Shown here in pieces: positions 1-11,921 of a DNA stretch of 64,000 nucleotides. The notes beneath the pieces were generated by a model. That model ran no database searches. It was not told where the DNA came from and saw nothing but the letters and a program-made list of their open reading frames with translations. Each line of letters starts with the position of its first letter. The stretch's first letter is position 1. This DNA is from Monilinia fructicola. Lineage: Eukaryota; Ascomycota; Leotiomycetes; Helotiales; Sclerotiniaceae. The DNA lies in assembly GCA_008692225.1 (NCBI GenBank), contig VICG01000011.1, forward strand, positions 62,001 through 126,000, in the 5' to 3' direction. The position numbers were made by a program, and so were the translations under genes.

Positions 1-1132
1 TGTTAATCTCTATATTCGCACAGTTGGTTCTTGGGCTTTGTCAAAGTTTCGCAGAGATGGAAATCTAGTCATTAGTCTTCCTAATCACAATTGCATAGAA
101 ATTTTAACAACTTGAATTAGTTAATTAGTACCTTCCATCACCCATCAATGCCATCATCTGATGTTCCTCTCGCTTCCATTGAGAATTCCGCCTAAAACAG
201 CTTCCAAACAATGCAAAAAAAAACATGTCGTGATATCTGCATCGATGATGTGTAGCTCTTCCCCAGAAGCCAAGAAAACAAATGATAAAGTATATGCACA
301 AACATCGGAACACCTTCTCCATTGAGCAACGTAAACAAAATAAGTGGAATGACTCTTAATCTCCAGAAATCACGAAAGGTTTGCACGAACAAGCTTTGCG
401 TCAGCAATCAAGCCACCTGGCAACCTCTACTCACCCACAAAAGACCATCTAATGAATAATAGTTTATAGACCAACTTGCTTACTCCTATATTCGTGTCTA
501 ATATTTACGTCCATCCACTCGCCGGCTGCTTTGAAAAGGCATTCATTACACGAATCCACAATAGACACCCTCTATGTCTCTCCAAAGATCAAACCAACGT
601 CCCCAAGATTTCCCCCTCTCCTCTCCTCAGCTCACCACAAAACAGCTACTGCGATCTTCCTCCTGCACCAAATTCTCACAAAGACTTCGGGAAGATAACT
701 TGTCTCCGGATAGATCATTCAGATCTAGCTACATTTCCATCAGCCCTACCACTTCAACTCAATTTTCATCTGATCGCTATTCGTAGTGCCTACTAGGCAG
801 GTCGCAACGCTCGCCAAGTCCATATTTTTCCTCCCAAGACGCCAAATTTGGGGGCCGAACTTACCCCGCAAAGTCTACGGACCAGCTCCGCAGACCTAAA
901 GCTTAGTGAGACGACACCCCTGAAAGCCCCCATTTTGGGGTACTGCGGGTTTTTCCTCGGCTTTGAATTTTCGAAGGTTTTGCTTTGCTGTCTGTCCGGG
1001 TTTACGGCACTTTGATCTGCACGATGAACAGTTTTAGGCCCTTCGTGTTGAATTAAGTTTTCATTCATATTTCATAATTTTTATACATCTATAGTGTAGT
1101 TTATGTCTAATTCTTCTCTGTTTAAGTGAAGT
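1..1132. other. Intergenic, no supported gene
   Basis: Only short unconvincing open frames are present on either strand. Positions 830-970 are more GC-rich than their surroundings (pieces such as CGGACCAGCTCCGCAGAC) but I recognise no gene or RNA there. The right end is the 3' flank of the permease gene. Confidence 0.5.
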
Positions 1133-2895
1133 TTATTTAAGTTCTTTACCCTCGCCAAAATCCTCACTAGGTGTCCCACTAAACTCATCCCCAACAACAA
1201 TGCCCACCACCTCTCCATGTTGCATAGCGTCCATGTCTATCTTCGGACCTGTAAAGTTCTTTTTGCCATCGACGTACCATTGGACTACTGCAATGACGAA
1301 GACGAGGAAGAAGGCTACTACGCAGTAATCTGTTTGCGATATATTAGTATCTGATGATTTAAGGAGATCATGAAGTGGTAGAACATACTCATATTGCTAC
1401 CAGTAACGGGTAATGCTGGAGGGAAGAGGAAAAGAACCGTAGTAACCGATACATATGCAATACCGATCTATTTCAACCTCATTAGCACATATTCCAAGTA
1501 GAAAGGATACAAAGGACCTACCAGGTTGCAAGTCCAGCCCACTAGTCCCGACAACTTGAATGCTCTCGTCTCAGGTAAGCATTTTCTCCCTCTTAGACAA
1601 TTCACAGCGACAGGAATTGCATAAGAAACGCCTAAAGCCACAACACTAGCACTCACAATCGCATTGAAAGCGGATGAACTTCCCAAGAAGATCAGTCCAA
1701 AAAGGAATACGCATGCCATTGTAAGATACAATGCATTGAGTGGAAGTGCCAATTTTGGATGAACTCTAGAGAACACTCTCGAGAAAGGAAGACCGTGATC
1801 ACGAGCAAAAGCATAGGTCATGCGTGTGGATGTTGTGGTGATGGAGATAGTAGCGAATAAGAGACAGACGAGTGGGAAAATGAGGAGACAAATTGCTCCA
1901 GCCTTGCTACCTGTTGCGTGGTAGAATATCTGAAGCAATGGACCGGCTGCACTTTCAATGACATCATTGACATTACCTCCCACGAACAGAAGGACCATAA
2001 GGAATATGAATCCTGTGAAGACACCAATTAAGACACATCCAATCATGATTCTTGGACCTTGAACTCCTGGGTTTGGTATCTCTTCAATCATATGAGCGAC
2101 GGCATCGAAACCAGTGAGTCCAAGACCAGCTTGGAGCAAACCAAGAAGCCAAGCAACTCCATCGGGCCATCCTGTGCTGTTAATAAAATCGGTGAAAACG
2201 AACGATGCGTCGTTATATTCAGGAGATGCAGTCGCCAAGACCGTGATGCTAATAACGGCAAATCCAACAATTGACCAAATAAATGCAGACTTCGTGATGA
2301 GAGGCAGCAAGGATGTCATGAATGCATTAACAATAAATGCGATGATGTTGTATGCAATGTAAAGGAGGAACTGATGCCAGCGTTGTGGTACATAGTCTGG
2401 GTGCATGAGCGAAATAACGCCACCGATGAGTTGCGAGCCTAGAAGCCCACCAGATGCAACGAGCGCAATCCAACCGGAAACATTGATCCACCCAGTAATC
2501 CAACTAAGAATGGGAACGTATTTCTTCCAACTTATGACTGCAACCCAATGATATTGACCACCTGCTGTCGGGTAGGCGGAGAGAAATTCGGAAAGAGAGA
2601 CGGCGAGACATAGGTTACACACTCCGGCAGCTGTTCAGTTGCAATTAGCGTCTAACCCATTGATCGAATGGGGGCATTGAGAATGAAACTTACTGATTAA
2701 TCCCCAAAGTACTGAAGTTGGTCCACCACTTGGTAATGCCACACTCAAACTCGCAGCTAAAGCCGTCCAAGAATTGAGGATTGCGAATGCAAGACCTAAC
2801 ATAGAAAGCAAAGAGAAATTACGTTCTAATTCTTGTTTATGGCCATGGGCAGCCAACTGGGCTGCATCAGCGTCAACATCTGCATGTCGAGACAT
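1133..2895 (-). CDS. APC-superfamily amino acid/choline/GABA-type permease
   Basis: This is a polytopic plasma-membrane transporter of the amino acid-polyamine-organocation family, in the fungal group that contains GABA, choline and amino acid permeases. Four exons join cleanly (2694-2895, 1522-2630, 1389-1467, 1133-1329) into 528 codons, a normal length for the family. The start at 2895 (MSRHADVD) leads into a hydrophilic N-terminus and the hallmark stretch LLSMLGLAFAILNSWTALAA; SAYPTAGGQYHW, a GWINVSGW helix and EEIPNPG follow. Hydrophobic segments alternate with short loops to the end, and the tail is acidic and hydrophilic. All donors are GT and all acceptors AG. The substrate cannot be fixed from sequence: choline, GABA and neutral amino acids are all possible. 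No frame break is present, unlike genes further right. Confidence 0.9.
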
Positions 2896-4053
2896 GGCTA
2901 ATTGATGGGGGAGGAAAAAGTGAAAAGGAAAGGTGAGAATAGATACAAAAGAAGAAGAGGAGGAGGAGGAGGAGGGTGAAGGGGAAGAAGAAAGGAATAA
3001 GCAGAGTAATATCCCACACATTCATAATTCCTCCCTCCCTCGGATTCCCTATCTGAACATGAAAGATAATACTTTACCCACAATATACACTAACCCCGCA
3101 TATTGATAAGACGATGACAGTACTGTATGTAATGAAATACAGTCAGTAGTCAAGCGCTTCCAGAGATCAGCATGCATATTTAGTTACAATTCAAGAAAAA
3201 AAATGTTATGTAAAAGAAATACGTTCAACTGGTTTTAGTTCCAGATTGACACGGGGTCCTGCTATCGAATAGAAAAGACCCACTGTGCCGTAACCTTACG
3301 CTCCGGACCGGAAAACGCCCTATCTATAAGTATTAAGTACTGCACTGACTGAGTACTAAGTAGGTTATCTATACCCCTGGCACGTGATAGGTTGATATGA
3401 GAATATATGATCTTGTAATCAATCAAGCGAATGAATGCGAGGAGATAACGGAACTAATGAGCTGTTGAGTTGAATTAACAACCAGTCATTTTGCAGCAGT
3501 GATGATTGAATTCGCACTTATCTTGCCGGGCAACTATCCAGGAAAGCTTGTTGCCCATAAACCTTTCTAATTAATTAGACGTCATTTGCGGGATCGCCGC
3601 TCAAGGGACATTGCATTTCTGTACTCTGTACTGTACAGGTAAGGACACCAATTATACTTCCGGCTGATCTTACCAAGTACATATCTGTACAGCATAAGGT
3701 CCCGGGTACGTCGATACAAATCCATGAAGTTAAATCATCTTGACCATTGATAGCAAAAATCGTACTTACTATTTTTGTTTGTGAGATTAACTTGATCTGT
3801 TTACCACTTAGTTCTAGACATCGAACTGAAGAAGGAATTAACAACTGAAAAGCTTCGATGAGGCTGTCTGTGGACCATGGGACCATGAATATGGAAATTT
3901 CAGTCTGGTTGGAAATCTCTTCAAGTACCGGATAATTGCTGCAATATAACCTCCTGATCATGCGGTAATTCTGGTGCATATACTTGTTGCCCGTTGATAG
4001 GTTGGCATGTTGGTACAATCATAGGTATAAAATCGAAGGCGAGTCGACGACAT
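2896..4053. other. Intergenic between permease start and methyltransferase stop
   Basis: This region contains the permease 5' flank, with a GA-rich strand at 2935-3000 that reads as a CT-rich leader on the minus strand, and the 3' flank of the methyltransferase. An open frame at 3575-4018 on the minus strand has no recognisable domain, signal peptide or biased composition, so I do not call it a gene. Confidence 0.5.
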
Positions 4054-5288
4054 CTATAGCCATCCTTTTTTCACTGTATCCGATTTCTTCTCTTCAACTG
4101 CAACTTTCACACCCCCGTCGTTTGATGTTCCCTTTGGTTTCTTCAGTTCAATTCTCCAGGTTGTTCCGCCATGCCGTCTCTTGATACTAACAACTTCAAG
4201 CCCGCTCTCTTCGACGATTTTTCCCAAATCTCTATTCCACCAACATCCAAATTGGTTCGCGTGGCCTTCTGCGCTATTGTCCAACGCTCTGTTCAGCCAG
4301 TCCCATTTTGCTCTTCCATGCTCCAGTAGCAATATGCGCCCCTCATCCTCTTTTACACACTCTCCCAGATTCTTCAACAGTCGCACAGGATCTGCAACAG
4401 AACATAACCCCATCGTCTGGATTACCGTATCATATTTTGCATCTTTGTTCCCGCTTGTCTCATTTGCATTACGAGGGGGTCCTGGTAACTTTTCCGCGGC
4501 ATCTTGAATAATCCATCTCACACCTAAGACTCCTGGGAACATTGTCGAGAACTTCTCATGGGCCACTTCCAACATCTCACCACTTTTGTCAACAGCCGTG
4601 AAACTCTTGACTTTCCCCCTCTTGATGCCACCCACTTTTTGAAGTTTCCCTACACCATTAAATCCTTTGAAATCCCAATCATAATATTCTAGATTTCTGC
4701 CTGTACCGATAGATACTTCAAGCACGTCTCCATGTGCTTCTTGTGCCAGTTTCTTACGCATTTTCGTGATTCCCATACTCCATTCTGTCCAGTCAACTTC
4801 CGAATCAAACGTAGGCGCAATTGCATCATAACGGGATGAGACATCAGATTGGACCTTAGGAGTAGATGACCCGGTTGGTTCTCTGTTGAGTAACACAAAT
4901 AGATAAGAAGAGTAGCCAGCAAATATTAGGGCCGCGAAACTACTGCCCAGTAAGGCAAACTTTCTACCTCGAAGTGGTTGCTGTTTCGGCGATGAGGGAG
5001 GAGGTGGTGGAGGTGGAGTAGGGTTTAAAGGTTGTCTTGGGCTTGGAGTTCTGTGGGGAAGGGAGGTTAGCTAGAGCCATGTGGTATCTGAATATGGAGG
5101 CTCTACTTGTATTGTTGGGATCTTGAAGGTTTTTTGGAGACCTGGGTTTTCTGTTTCGCGGCTCGGACTACCGTTGTGTTTATTGAGCGGTGATGTAGAT
5201 TGACACTACGATTGACTTCATTTAAACAACGAAATCGATTGACCCTCGGCCCCGTGTATACTACTATCCTCTTCCTGATGAGATCCAT
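4054..5288 (-). CDS. Mitochondrial class I SAM-dependent methyltransferase, OMS1-like
   Basis: Predicted methyltransferase of the mitochondrial inner membrane; yeast OMS1 is the best-known relative. Two exons (5107-5288 and 4054-5050) flank a 56-nt GT-AG intron and give 392 codons. The N-terminus is basic and hydroxylated, as for mitochondrial import. A proline run (PTPPPPPPP) and one hydrophobic anchor (FALLGSSFAALIFAGY) come next, followed by SSRYDAIAPTFDSEVDW. The SAM-binding motif I is DVLEVSIGTGRNLEYY. Further in are a TAVDKSGEML acidic loop, DTVIQTMGLCSV and GRILLLEHGRAKWDWLN. The frame stays open upstream to another ATG at 5507; I prefer 5288 because it puts the basic presequence first, but the longer start is possible. 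The substrate of this family is not established. Confidence 0.87.
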
Positions 5289-5669
5289 AACGATAACCCC
5301 GTTCAACTCAAGTATTTTTGTATTCCTGGCTGGTACAGTGATAGGCCAACGTGTGGTGAGATAACCCAGGATAGGGAATTGTCCTTTCAAATGAGCAATT
5401 TGAAGTTGTTGCCGGCGCTGGAATGTTTTATGTCGACGTGCTGAATTGATTGAATTGTGGAGGATGGAAGTGGTCAATAGATTTATTTTATCCGACTTGG
5501 TACTCATTCACAACAAGGCTGCGCAAGGCTGAACAGAATTATCTCGAACATACATACCACGATGGATTCTTTGCTATTAATGATATTCTGCCTCCAGCCA
5601 TTCAAGTAAACTCCAAAGCTGATGATCCAATGCCATGATTTTGTCAACTTGTTTTCCATATTCAATCGC
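5289..5669. other. Spacer upstream of OMS1-like gene
   Basis: An in-frame upstream extension of the methyltransferase (alternative ATG at 5507) occupies most of it; otherwise I see nothing coding. It ends at the stop of the next minus-strand gene. Confidence 0.45.
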
Positions 5670-6813
5670 TCAACCAAAATTCTGCTTCGCCAAAGCCTTC
5701 AGCATAGCCATAGTTCCATCCTCCTTCTGCCTGTACTCCTGCAGTCTCTCCTCTCTTTCAGCTTGTCTCGCCCTCATTATTTCTTCTTTCCTTAATTCTC
5801 TCTCATTCTTCTTGCGCTCGAACTCTTCCTTTTTCTTCTTGAATCCTTCGATTCCATCATCGCCGCCCATTAATTCAGTATCCGGAATTTCTGCTGCACC
5901 AGGAGATCTCTCTCTAAAAGACTTCATCTTCTCGTTAACTTCCTTCTTCTTTTCCAATTGACGTTCCCGTGTTCCAGCTTCGGCACGAGGAACCAATTCG
6001 TCCAGCGCTTCCTTTTGTTCTTTCCGATTGATCTTCCGTTCAAATCTCATGTCATCGCGTCGAGCTAATTGATCTTCAACGGCCATCTCTGTGACATGAT
6101 TAGATATTAATATACTTTTATACGAGACGCACCAATGTTAATTACCTCTCTTGAGCTCCAGATCTTCCATGTTTGGTATGCTAGGTCCCGGTCTATTCCT
6201 TGTAGCTTTGTTTATCTGACCTGGTAATGCTGGGCCCATCGAATCATCGCTATCGTCGCCGTCATCCTCCACTCTGCTAGGCTCATCATATTCAGTCTTG
6301 CGCCGTTCAGAGCTCGGTGCATGCTCCCTCGATTGAACCGAAATGGACTCTCGAGCAATTTCCTCTTCATATTCCTTTGCTGACTCTTGGGCTTTTCGCA
6401 GAGTTGAAGGATCATACCAACCTTCTGAAAGTTCTCCACGATTCCTCACACATGTTAGCCAATATTTCTGAGCCTTCTCGAGCCAAAACCAGAATTCGTG
6501 ATTACCATTTTCCCATGAAACTCTTCCATCTCCCCTTAACTTCTGTGCTTCCTAACTCATCTAAGAATATGCCTTTCTGGATATCCAAATATGATGCAAA
6601 CATCGGTTTGAACGTCTCGTAATCATGTTTAGTAATTGGCCTACAGTTGTATGGTAAAGGTTCCGATATTGCTTCAGTAGGTCGTTTGCTTCGGTGATGG
6701 TTACTATGTGGTGATCGTCTTCGGTGAGAATGCGTATGATGTCGCCGAGGTGATCTGGAACGAGAATCTCTTCTGCGACCGTATTCGCGGTCTAGTTGTG
6801 TGCCGCCTGCCAT
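5670..6813 (-). CDS. RS-rich nuclear protein, HEL117/NKAPD1-like
   Basis: Three exons (6506-6813, 6146-6444, 5670-6088) give 341 codons with clean GT-AG junctions. Residues about 10-45 are Arg/Ser/His-rich (RRRDSRSRSPRRHHTHSHRR), typical of splicing-associated proteins. A conserved block follows: RPITKHDYETFKPMFASYL, IQKGIFLDELGSTEVKGRW, and WNRGELSEGWYDPSTL across the first junction. The middle is acidic with a GPALPGQ motif. The C-terminal third is a charged helix (RKEEIMRARQAEREERLQEY) ending in LKALAKQNFG. Fungal databases often name such proteins HEL117 although no helicase domain is visible; animal NKAPD1 and plant SCI1 show a similar central block. A role in pre-mRNA processing is inferred from composition only. 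Confidence 0.78.
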
Positions 6814-8655
6814 TGCTGATGATTAAATGTTCTACTTGGTTATTAGAGGGTCTAGGCTATAAGTATCGGGGCAGAGAAGAGACCCCACGGTTGAATCACG
6901 TGGAATCAAGAAAGCTTCGGTAACCTCAAGATTTTGGAGAAACAATCCGTTTCGATATTGTTAGATACGTCGAGATTGCTCATGAGGAGAACATGTTATC
7001 TATAACTCATCCACAAACTATCTCTTTCGTGGAGAGGATGCCAAAAATTTCATTGGAAGCCTGTCTAGTGGCCCAGGCGATGAATGAATGGTAAAATTTA
7101 CCTCATGATACCTCGAATCGTGGGACTCAGGAATCCTTATAACCTACTGTAAGCAGCTGCATAATACGGAACCTTAAAAGCTTTCGCAACAAAATAACAC
7201 CCAAATCGATACCAGGAGATGTGATGTTCTCACGATGCTCTCCGGCATGGGAACAATTGGCATTTATTACTGCAAGTCAAGGTTAAGACGCCCCGACTTC
7301 AAGACCGCTCAGTATCGGTTTACTTGAAGTTCGGTGGAGGGTTTCTGACTTTTAGATTTTTCTGGCTGCTTTTCGATCAATAGCATTGCTGTTGAAGCTC
7401 GGCCGACTGACTATGCCATTCGAGAATTCGATCAAGATTCATCCGATGGTTGATAAAAACGGCTTTGAAAATGATGGAGCTGAATATCGGGGACATCAAA
7501 GGGGGTCCGTAGCAGCCAGTTGCCCGGTATCATTATTCTTCTACTTCTTGTACACCAGGCTTTTTATACTCTCACTGTCTGGTTGTCCCGAACATATGTA
7601 CTTGAAAGTGTCAACGACAATGACAATGAGAAAGGTTTCGTTTCAGCAGAATATATGTACGATAGCCATCGGGTATCAATGTGCAGCGGGTACGCATCGT
7701 TTTCATTGAACGATCTCGGCTGTGTCTCAAGCGAGAAATATTAGAATTAAACAGTTGAATACAAACAGAGCATTTTCAATTCCAGCCGAAGTTAGTTGGT
7801 GATTCGGGGCAAACATTTTCCTGCGGTGGCGTTAACCTTGTTCTCTGGTTCTACGTTTTCTTTTTCAATGCCTTCGAGATGAAACATTATATTTTCGCGC
7901 TTCTTCCTTTACCTCCTTCGAGCAATTAGGACCGATATGGTAATCCACTAAGTTGCTAACAAGAAACTTGGTCCCAATGGAATAGCCTTTCATTTTCATT
8001 TCCTGTTCTCGCGCTATCTGTATAAGTTGTCACTTTTTGTCACAACATCCCAAATTTGCCCATTCTGTGCTCCGATGATCTAGATAAGTCAAGGATTGTC
8101 TTCCTTCTTCTCTCATTCGTGTTCTCTCAAAAGCCTGTTTAAGTTTGAACTGTTCATAGCCCATTTTCAAGCGCCATTCTTTTCATTTATCATAACATAT
8201 TCCTCATGATATAATTGGATATTTAATCAGCTTCTGAATATCAGCATTGAGATACAACAATATTGAGAAATACATTATTTCTTCCCAGGAGGACAATTCC
8301 GGTTTCTGGTCCTGAGGGCGGCTGGATTTTTGGAGAGAGTTTGCCAATGGCAGGATCTCTTATTTCGCTCGTAGAGCCATTCTTTGATTTTTGGATACCG
8401 CCAGAACTACTGAATTCGGTTCTTTTCTGCGAAACCCGATTTTGTTGGAAATAGTTGGTCAAAATGTTACTTGTATGTTTCCAGCTCTTCCCTCGAAGCC
8501 AACGCACTCTTAGAACTTCATGTGAAGCCGTGTCATTGCTTTTATAGCAGAATAGAAAAAAGTCTCGTCGCCAGAACATACCGACACACCGATGAACATA
8601 TTACAAATCCCCCCTTTCTATATGTTTTTACATCCGCTTCTCGCCGCTCTTCCAG
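6814..8655. other. 1.8-kb gap without a supported gene
   Basis: Short open frames at 6708-6923, 7386-7744 and 8241-8710 show no domain, codon bias or splice-linked continuation. The segment should hold the promoter of the RS-rich protein gene and the 3' flank of the metallopeptidase gene. I see no RNA gene or mobile element. Confidence 0.45.
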
Positions 8656-9857
8656 TCAACCAATAAACTCTGCTGATTGGAGATATGCCATTGTTGCAAA
8701 AACATTATAAGTATCAGCATTAGTCAACGCCTTGGACCTGTCTACAGTTTCTATTCCGGCCTTACCACCCAGCATCCAGACTGCAATCATACCATATGCA
8801 GCAACTTGCCTGCCATTGTCAGCAGTAACCTTTTGGTCAATGACTATAATTTTGGTTAGCAGGATCTTGATCAACGAAAGAAATCAAAACTTACCATGTG
8901 GGTTCAAGTCAAGAAAATGCATCATTTCGTGTAAGAATGTCCCAGGAAGTGATCGAACATTAACCCATTCAACTTCGGCTACAGTAGTCTTCATGCTTCT
9001 CAAGCTGGTTTTGTAGTTGGCATTATTGAACGCATTGGGGCACAGGAACATGTTTTTGGATTGCGTGTACGTGATAGCCTCAGCGGATTTGGGCCCACAC
9101 ATTTTGCTTCCGTTGTATTCATCGATGATAAAGTTCTGGTGTTTACCGCGTTTGTGGTCTGGATCTTTCCACAACCCTTTGACAATGCTCGTGTCTTTAT
9201 AGCCTTGAGCCTTAACTACAGATGATTGTCGTTAGCTAGTGCCCCTTCTCAAGCATTTACTACTTACAGTACTCTTCCGTCGTCAAAGCACCACCATCAG
9301 GAAATATATCGATTGCTTTCTTCCGGCGCTGTTAGTTTTAACATTCCTCCAAGTGGTAAATTAGATCATACAGTAGTCCATATTAATGTTGAATCATCAC
9401 AAAATAACGTGCTCTCGCTTGCAGTCATTCCCGTGCCGGAATTTAAAGCTGCGTGAAGTTTTTGATAATTTGCTATATGCTTGTTAGGCTCCTTATAATT
9501 TCATCCCTATTTTAAACCTTATTTATACATACCTTGTGCTGCTTTCAATTGAGCAGTATCAGCTGCGCTTAATGCGTATGACCACCATTTCGGCTCTGAG
9601 ACGCCCCAGGCAGTTGTAGCAGCCTTTGTAAGAGATTTGATGGCATTGGAAGCGACATTGGGGTTAAGTTTCACTCCAGCATTGAGAAGGGTATCAATTC
9701 CTTTGATAGCAGTATCTACCATGTCGATTGTTTCCTCCAGCATGGCATCAACCTTGGAGGTCGAACAAGTAGACGAAACTGTGAAGCGACTGCTCATGCT
9801 CACAGCCATGGCCTGGCTAATGAGACCTGTAGTTAAAAGGTATGGTAGAAGATGCAT
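8656..9857 (-). CDS. Secreted HExxH metallopeptidase (M35/lysine-endopeptidase-like)
   Basis: A secreted zinc protease assembled from five exons (9533-9857, 9372-9448, 9268-9328, 8895-9215, 8656-8843), 323 codons. The start at 9857 gives a signal peptide (MHLLPYLLTTGLISQAMA). The N-terminal half is a helical prodomain-like region (DAMLEETIDMVDTAIKGID). The catalytic domain has KMCGPKSAEAITYTQSKN and MFLCPNAF, then the zinc motif FLHEMMHFLD. After the last intron comes DQKVTADNGRQVAAYG, which fits the Asp-containing third-ligand region of aspzincins, and it ends NADTYNVFATMAYLQSA. Fungal relatives are extracellular proteases; the cleavage specificity here is unknown. Two tiny exons (77 and 61 nt) make the gene easy to mispredict. 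The frame is intact throughout. Confidence 0.85.
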
Positions 9858-10619
9858 TTTTTCGTTAAAGCGTGGTGAGAAAATGAAATTTTGGAATATT
9901 AATGAGAGATAAAACTGCTGAACGAATGGTGAGGTAAGGACAGACAACTGCTCTGAAAAGCAAAGATAACGAACGAAAATGAATGTTTTCATGAATGATT
10001 ATCTGAACTACTTATTAGAACTAAATATATATTTTCAACGATTTGTACGGCAGAAACTCATATTCTGTAAGTATAACTACCATATGAGTCAGCTCGTTTG
10101 CTCACTGTGTATAATTTTCCCATAATCCAAAAAAGGTTACGCCAAGGGATTACCACGTTGCTTCGATTTGATCCTGTTCCACCCTTATTCCAGAAGTACA
10201 GAGTGAAATGCCTAGAGGAACTGAGCTTGTCATACCGTAGGATCTTGGGACTAAATCCCTTGAGGCGCAGTTCCTTCACATATCATTCAAACAAATTATG
10301 GCTCACCTGAGATCAGCAACAGTTATGCTTGTTTGTGGAATTCTGCTTATATTTTCATCTCGTTTCTAACCCCTAACTTTTTATCATCAGATAAAAAGTG
10401 ATTAATAACGATAATAGATACGATCCTGATCATTTATACTCCGGACACTATGGTTGAATCAATTATCCCAGATGTTCATCAGCATTCCTAACTATCACCT
10501 CTATCATATAATTAAGATGTACTATCCCGACTCTGGTGCTCATAATCCAGCCTTTGCTGAAAATTCTCATATAGTCCTTACAGTCCTTTCGTTTATCTTG
10601 TTCATTTTTTCGTTTCAAT
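9858..10619. other. Divergent intergenic region
   Basis: It lies between the metallopeptidase (minus) and the Ser/Thr-rich protein gene (plus) and should hold both promoters. Open frames at 10058-10310 lie on both strands of the same DNA without supporting signals. It contains AT-rich tracts only. Confidence 0.45.
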
Positions 10620-11921
10620 ATGCATTTCTCTTTCTCATTCTCTTATCGCCTCAGTGCTCCTGGTTTCTACTGTTCAAGCGTATCCAGGAGTCCAAGCAGA
10701 TCATGTTGGCGCCGATTTAGCTACCGTGACATCTGCAATTGTTCCGGAGATTTCTCCATCTCCAGAAGAGTTCTTGGACAATGCTGGACTGTTTAAAATT
10801 CTTTGCAAGAGCTGCGAAAAAGACCACTGCAAAGACTACTGCAAAGACTACTGCAAAGACTACTGCAAAAACTACTGCAAAAACTACTGCAAAAACTACT
10901 GCAAAACTACTGCAAACTGCAAAAACTACTGCGAAGACCACGGAGGGTCCCGCAACAACCCAAAAAAACGACTTCAAAGACAACAGAGGCTCCAGTAACA
11001 ACCCAAAAAACTACTAGCAGTTCGGCCTCAATTGTAGCACCGAGTAGCACAAATACTGGCTCTAAATCTTCAACTTTGAGTACCAGCTCAGTCATTTCTT
11101 CAGCCGCTTCGATTTCAATATCAAAAGTCTCATCTTCCACATCATCCCTCTCAAGTTCATCGGTATTCTCGCAAACATTCATTTCAACCGATGGCAGGGG
11201 AAATTCTGGATCTGTCACAAGCACCAGGTCTATACTATCGGGAACAAAATCCACCTCTACTAGTGGATCGATTTACACAGGAACTGGCTCTATCACCAGT
11301 GCATCCCTCACGAGCAGTGGACTGGTATCGTCAGGAATTAGCTCAAGCTCTATTTCTGGTAGTGGAACAAAAACTTCGTCTTCTTCCCTCTCATCCTCCA
11401 CTGGCTCACTATCCTGTTCAATATCCAACACCGTGACTGATGTGACATACTACGTATCTCCAGCAACTAATACCCTCGGCTCCGTCACAAAACTCTCCAC
11501 CATCTCATCCACTGTCGTTAAAACTATCGGATGTTCCATTACCGCGACAACTGTCACATCAACAATCTCATCCTCGGCTTCTATCAGTAAAATTCCAATC
11601 CCAACAGGATATGGAGATCCTATCTTGAGTGCTGAGGCCGGAAATGCAGCTTGGTATAAGTCTGGCGTTGTGGCGTATTCAAGTCAATTGAGTGAATTCA
11701 GTGCAGCATCAACCAGGACTAGCGGTATGACTACTATGGCTTCTTCTACGGGCACTTTTTCCAATGTGCAAAGTGGTTCTTCTTTGTCTAGTGGGACGAG
11801 CGTGACGGTTACACAGAGTGTTGCCACGGATGCTTCCAGCGTTGCTAGTACTTCATCGGCTTCGGAGACGGCTGCTGCTTCTGGTATTATCGATAAAATC
11901 TCATCGATTTTTGCTATATAA
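10620..11921 (+). CDS. Ser/Thr-rich secreted or cell-wall protein, frame broken three times
   Basis: The coding trace begins at ATG 10620 (MHFSFSFS), shifts at about 10645 into LIASVLLVSTVQAYPG (a secretion signal ending in QA), and runs through ATVTSAIVPEISPSPEEFLDN. It shifts again near 10810 into a KTTA repeat, then at the seven-A run near 10968 into TTSKTTEAPVTTQKTTSSS. From there the frame stays open to 11921 through several hundred Ser/Thr residues (for example SGSIYTGTGSITSASLTSSG) around a less biased island, VTYYVSPATNTLGSVTKL. Composition and signal peptide suggest a heavily O-glycosylated wall or surface protein; the C-terminus is not a convincing GPI signal. No in-frame stop is seen once the three shifts are allowed. 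Either the locus is inactivated or the sequence has indels. The product has no named family that I recognise. Confidence 0.6.
10813..10950 (+). repeat. 12-bp coding minisatellite (GCAAAGACTACT)
   Basis: About eleven copies of a 12-bp unit, drifting from GCAAAGACTACT to GCAAAAACTACT. The unit is a multiple of three, so all three frames stay open: Lys-Thr-Thr-Ala, Cys-Lys-Asp-Tyr or Leu-Gln-Arg-Leu type repeats. The Thr-rich frame matches the flanking protein. Two compensating indels occur near 10900-10920. Confidence 0.8.

Noticed and set aside
3575..4018. 147-codon open frame on the minus strand
   Set aside because: No domain, signal or compositional support; it lies in the 3' flank of the OMS1-like gene.
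10454..10720. Hydrophobic 88-codon open frame upstream of the Ser/Thr-rich gene
   Set aside because: Out-of-frame reading of the signal-peptide region; the secretion signal is read in two other frames joined by one shift.
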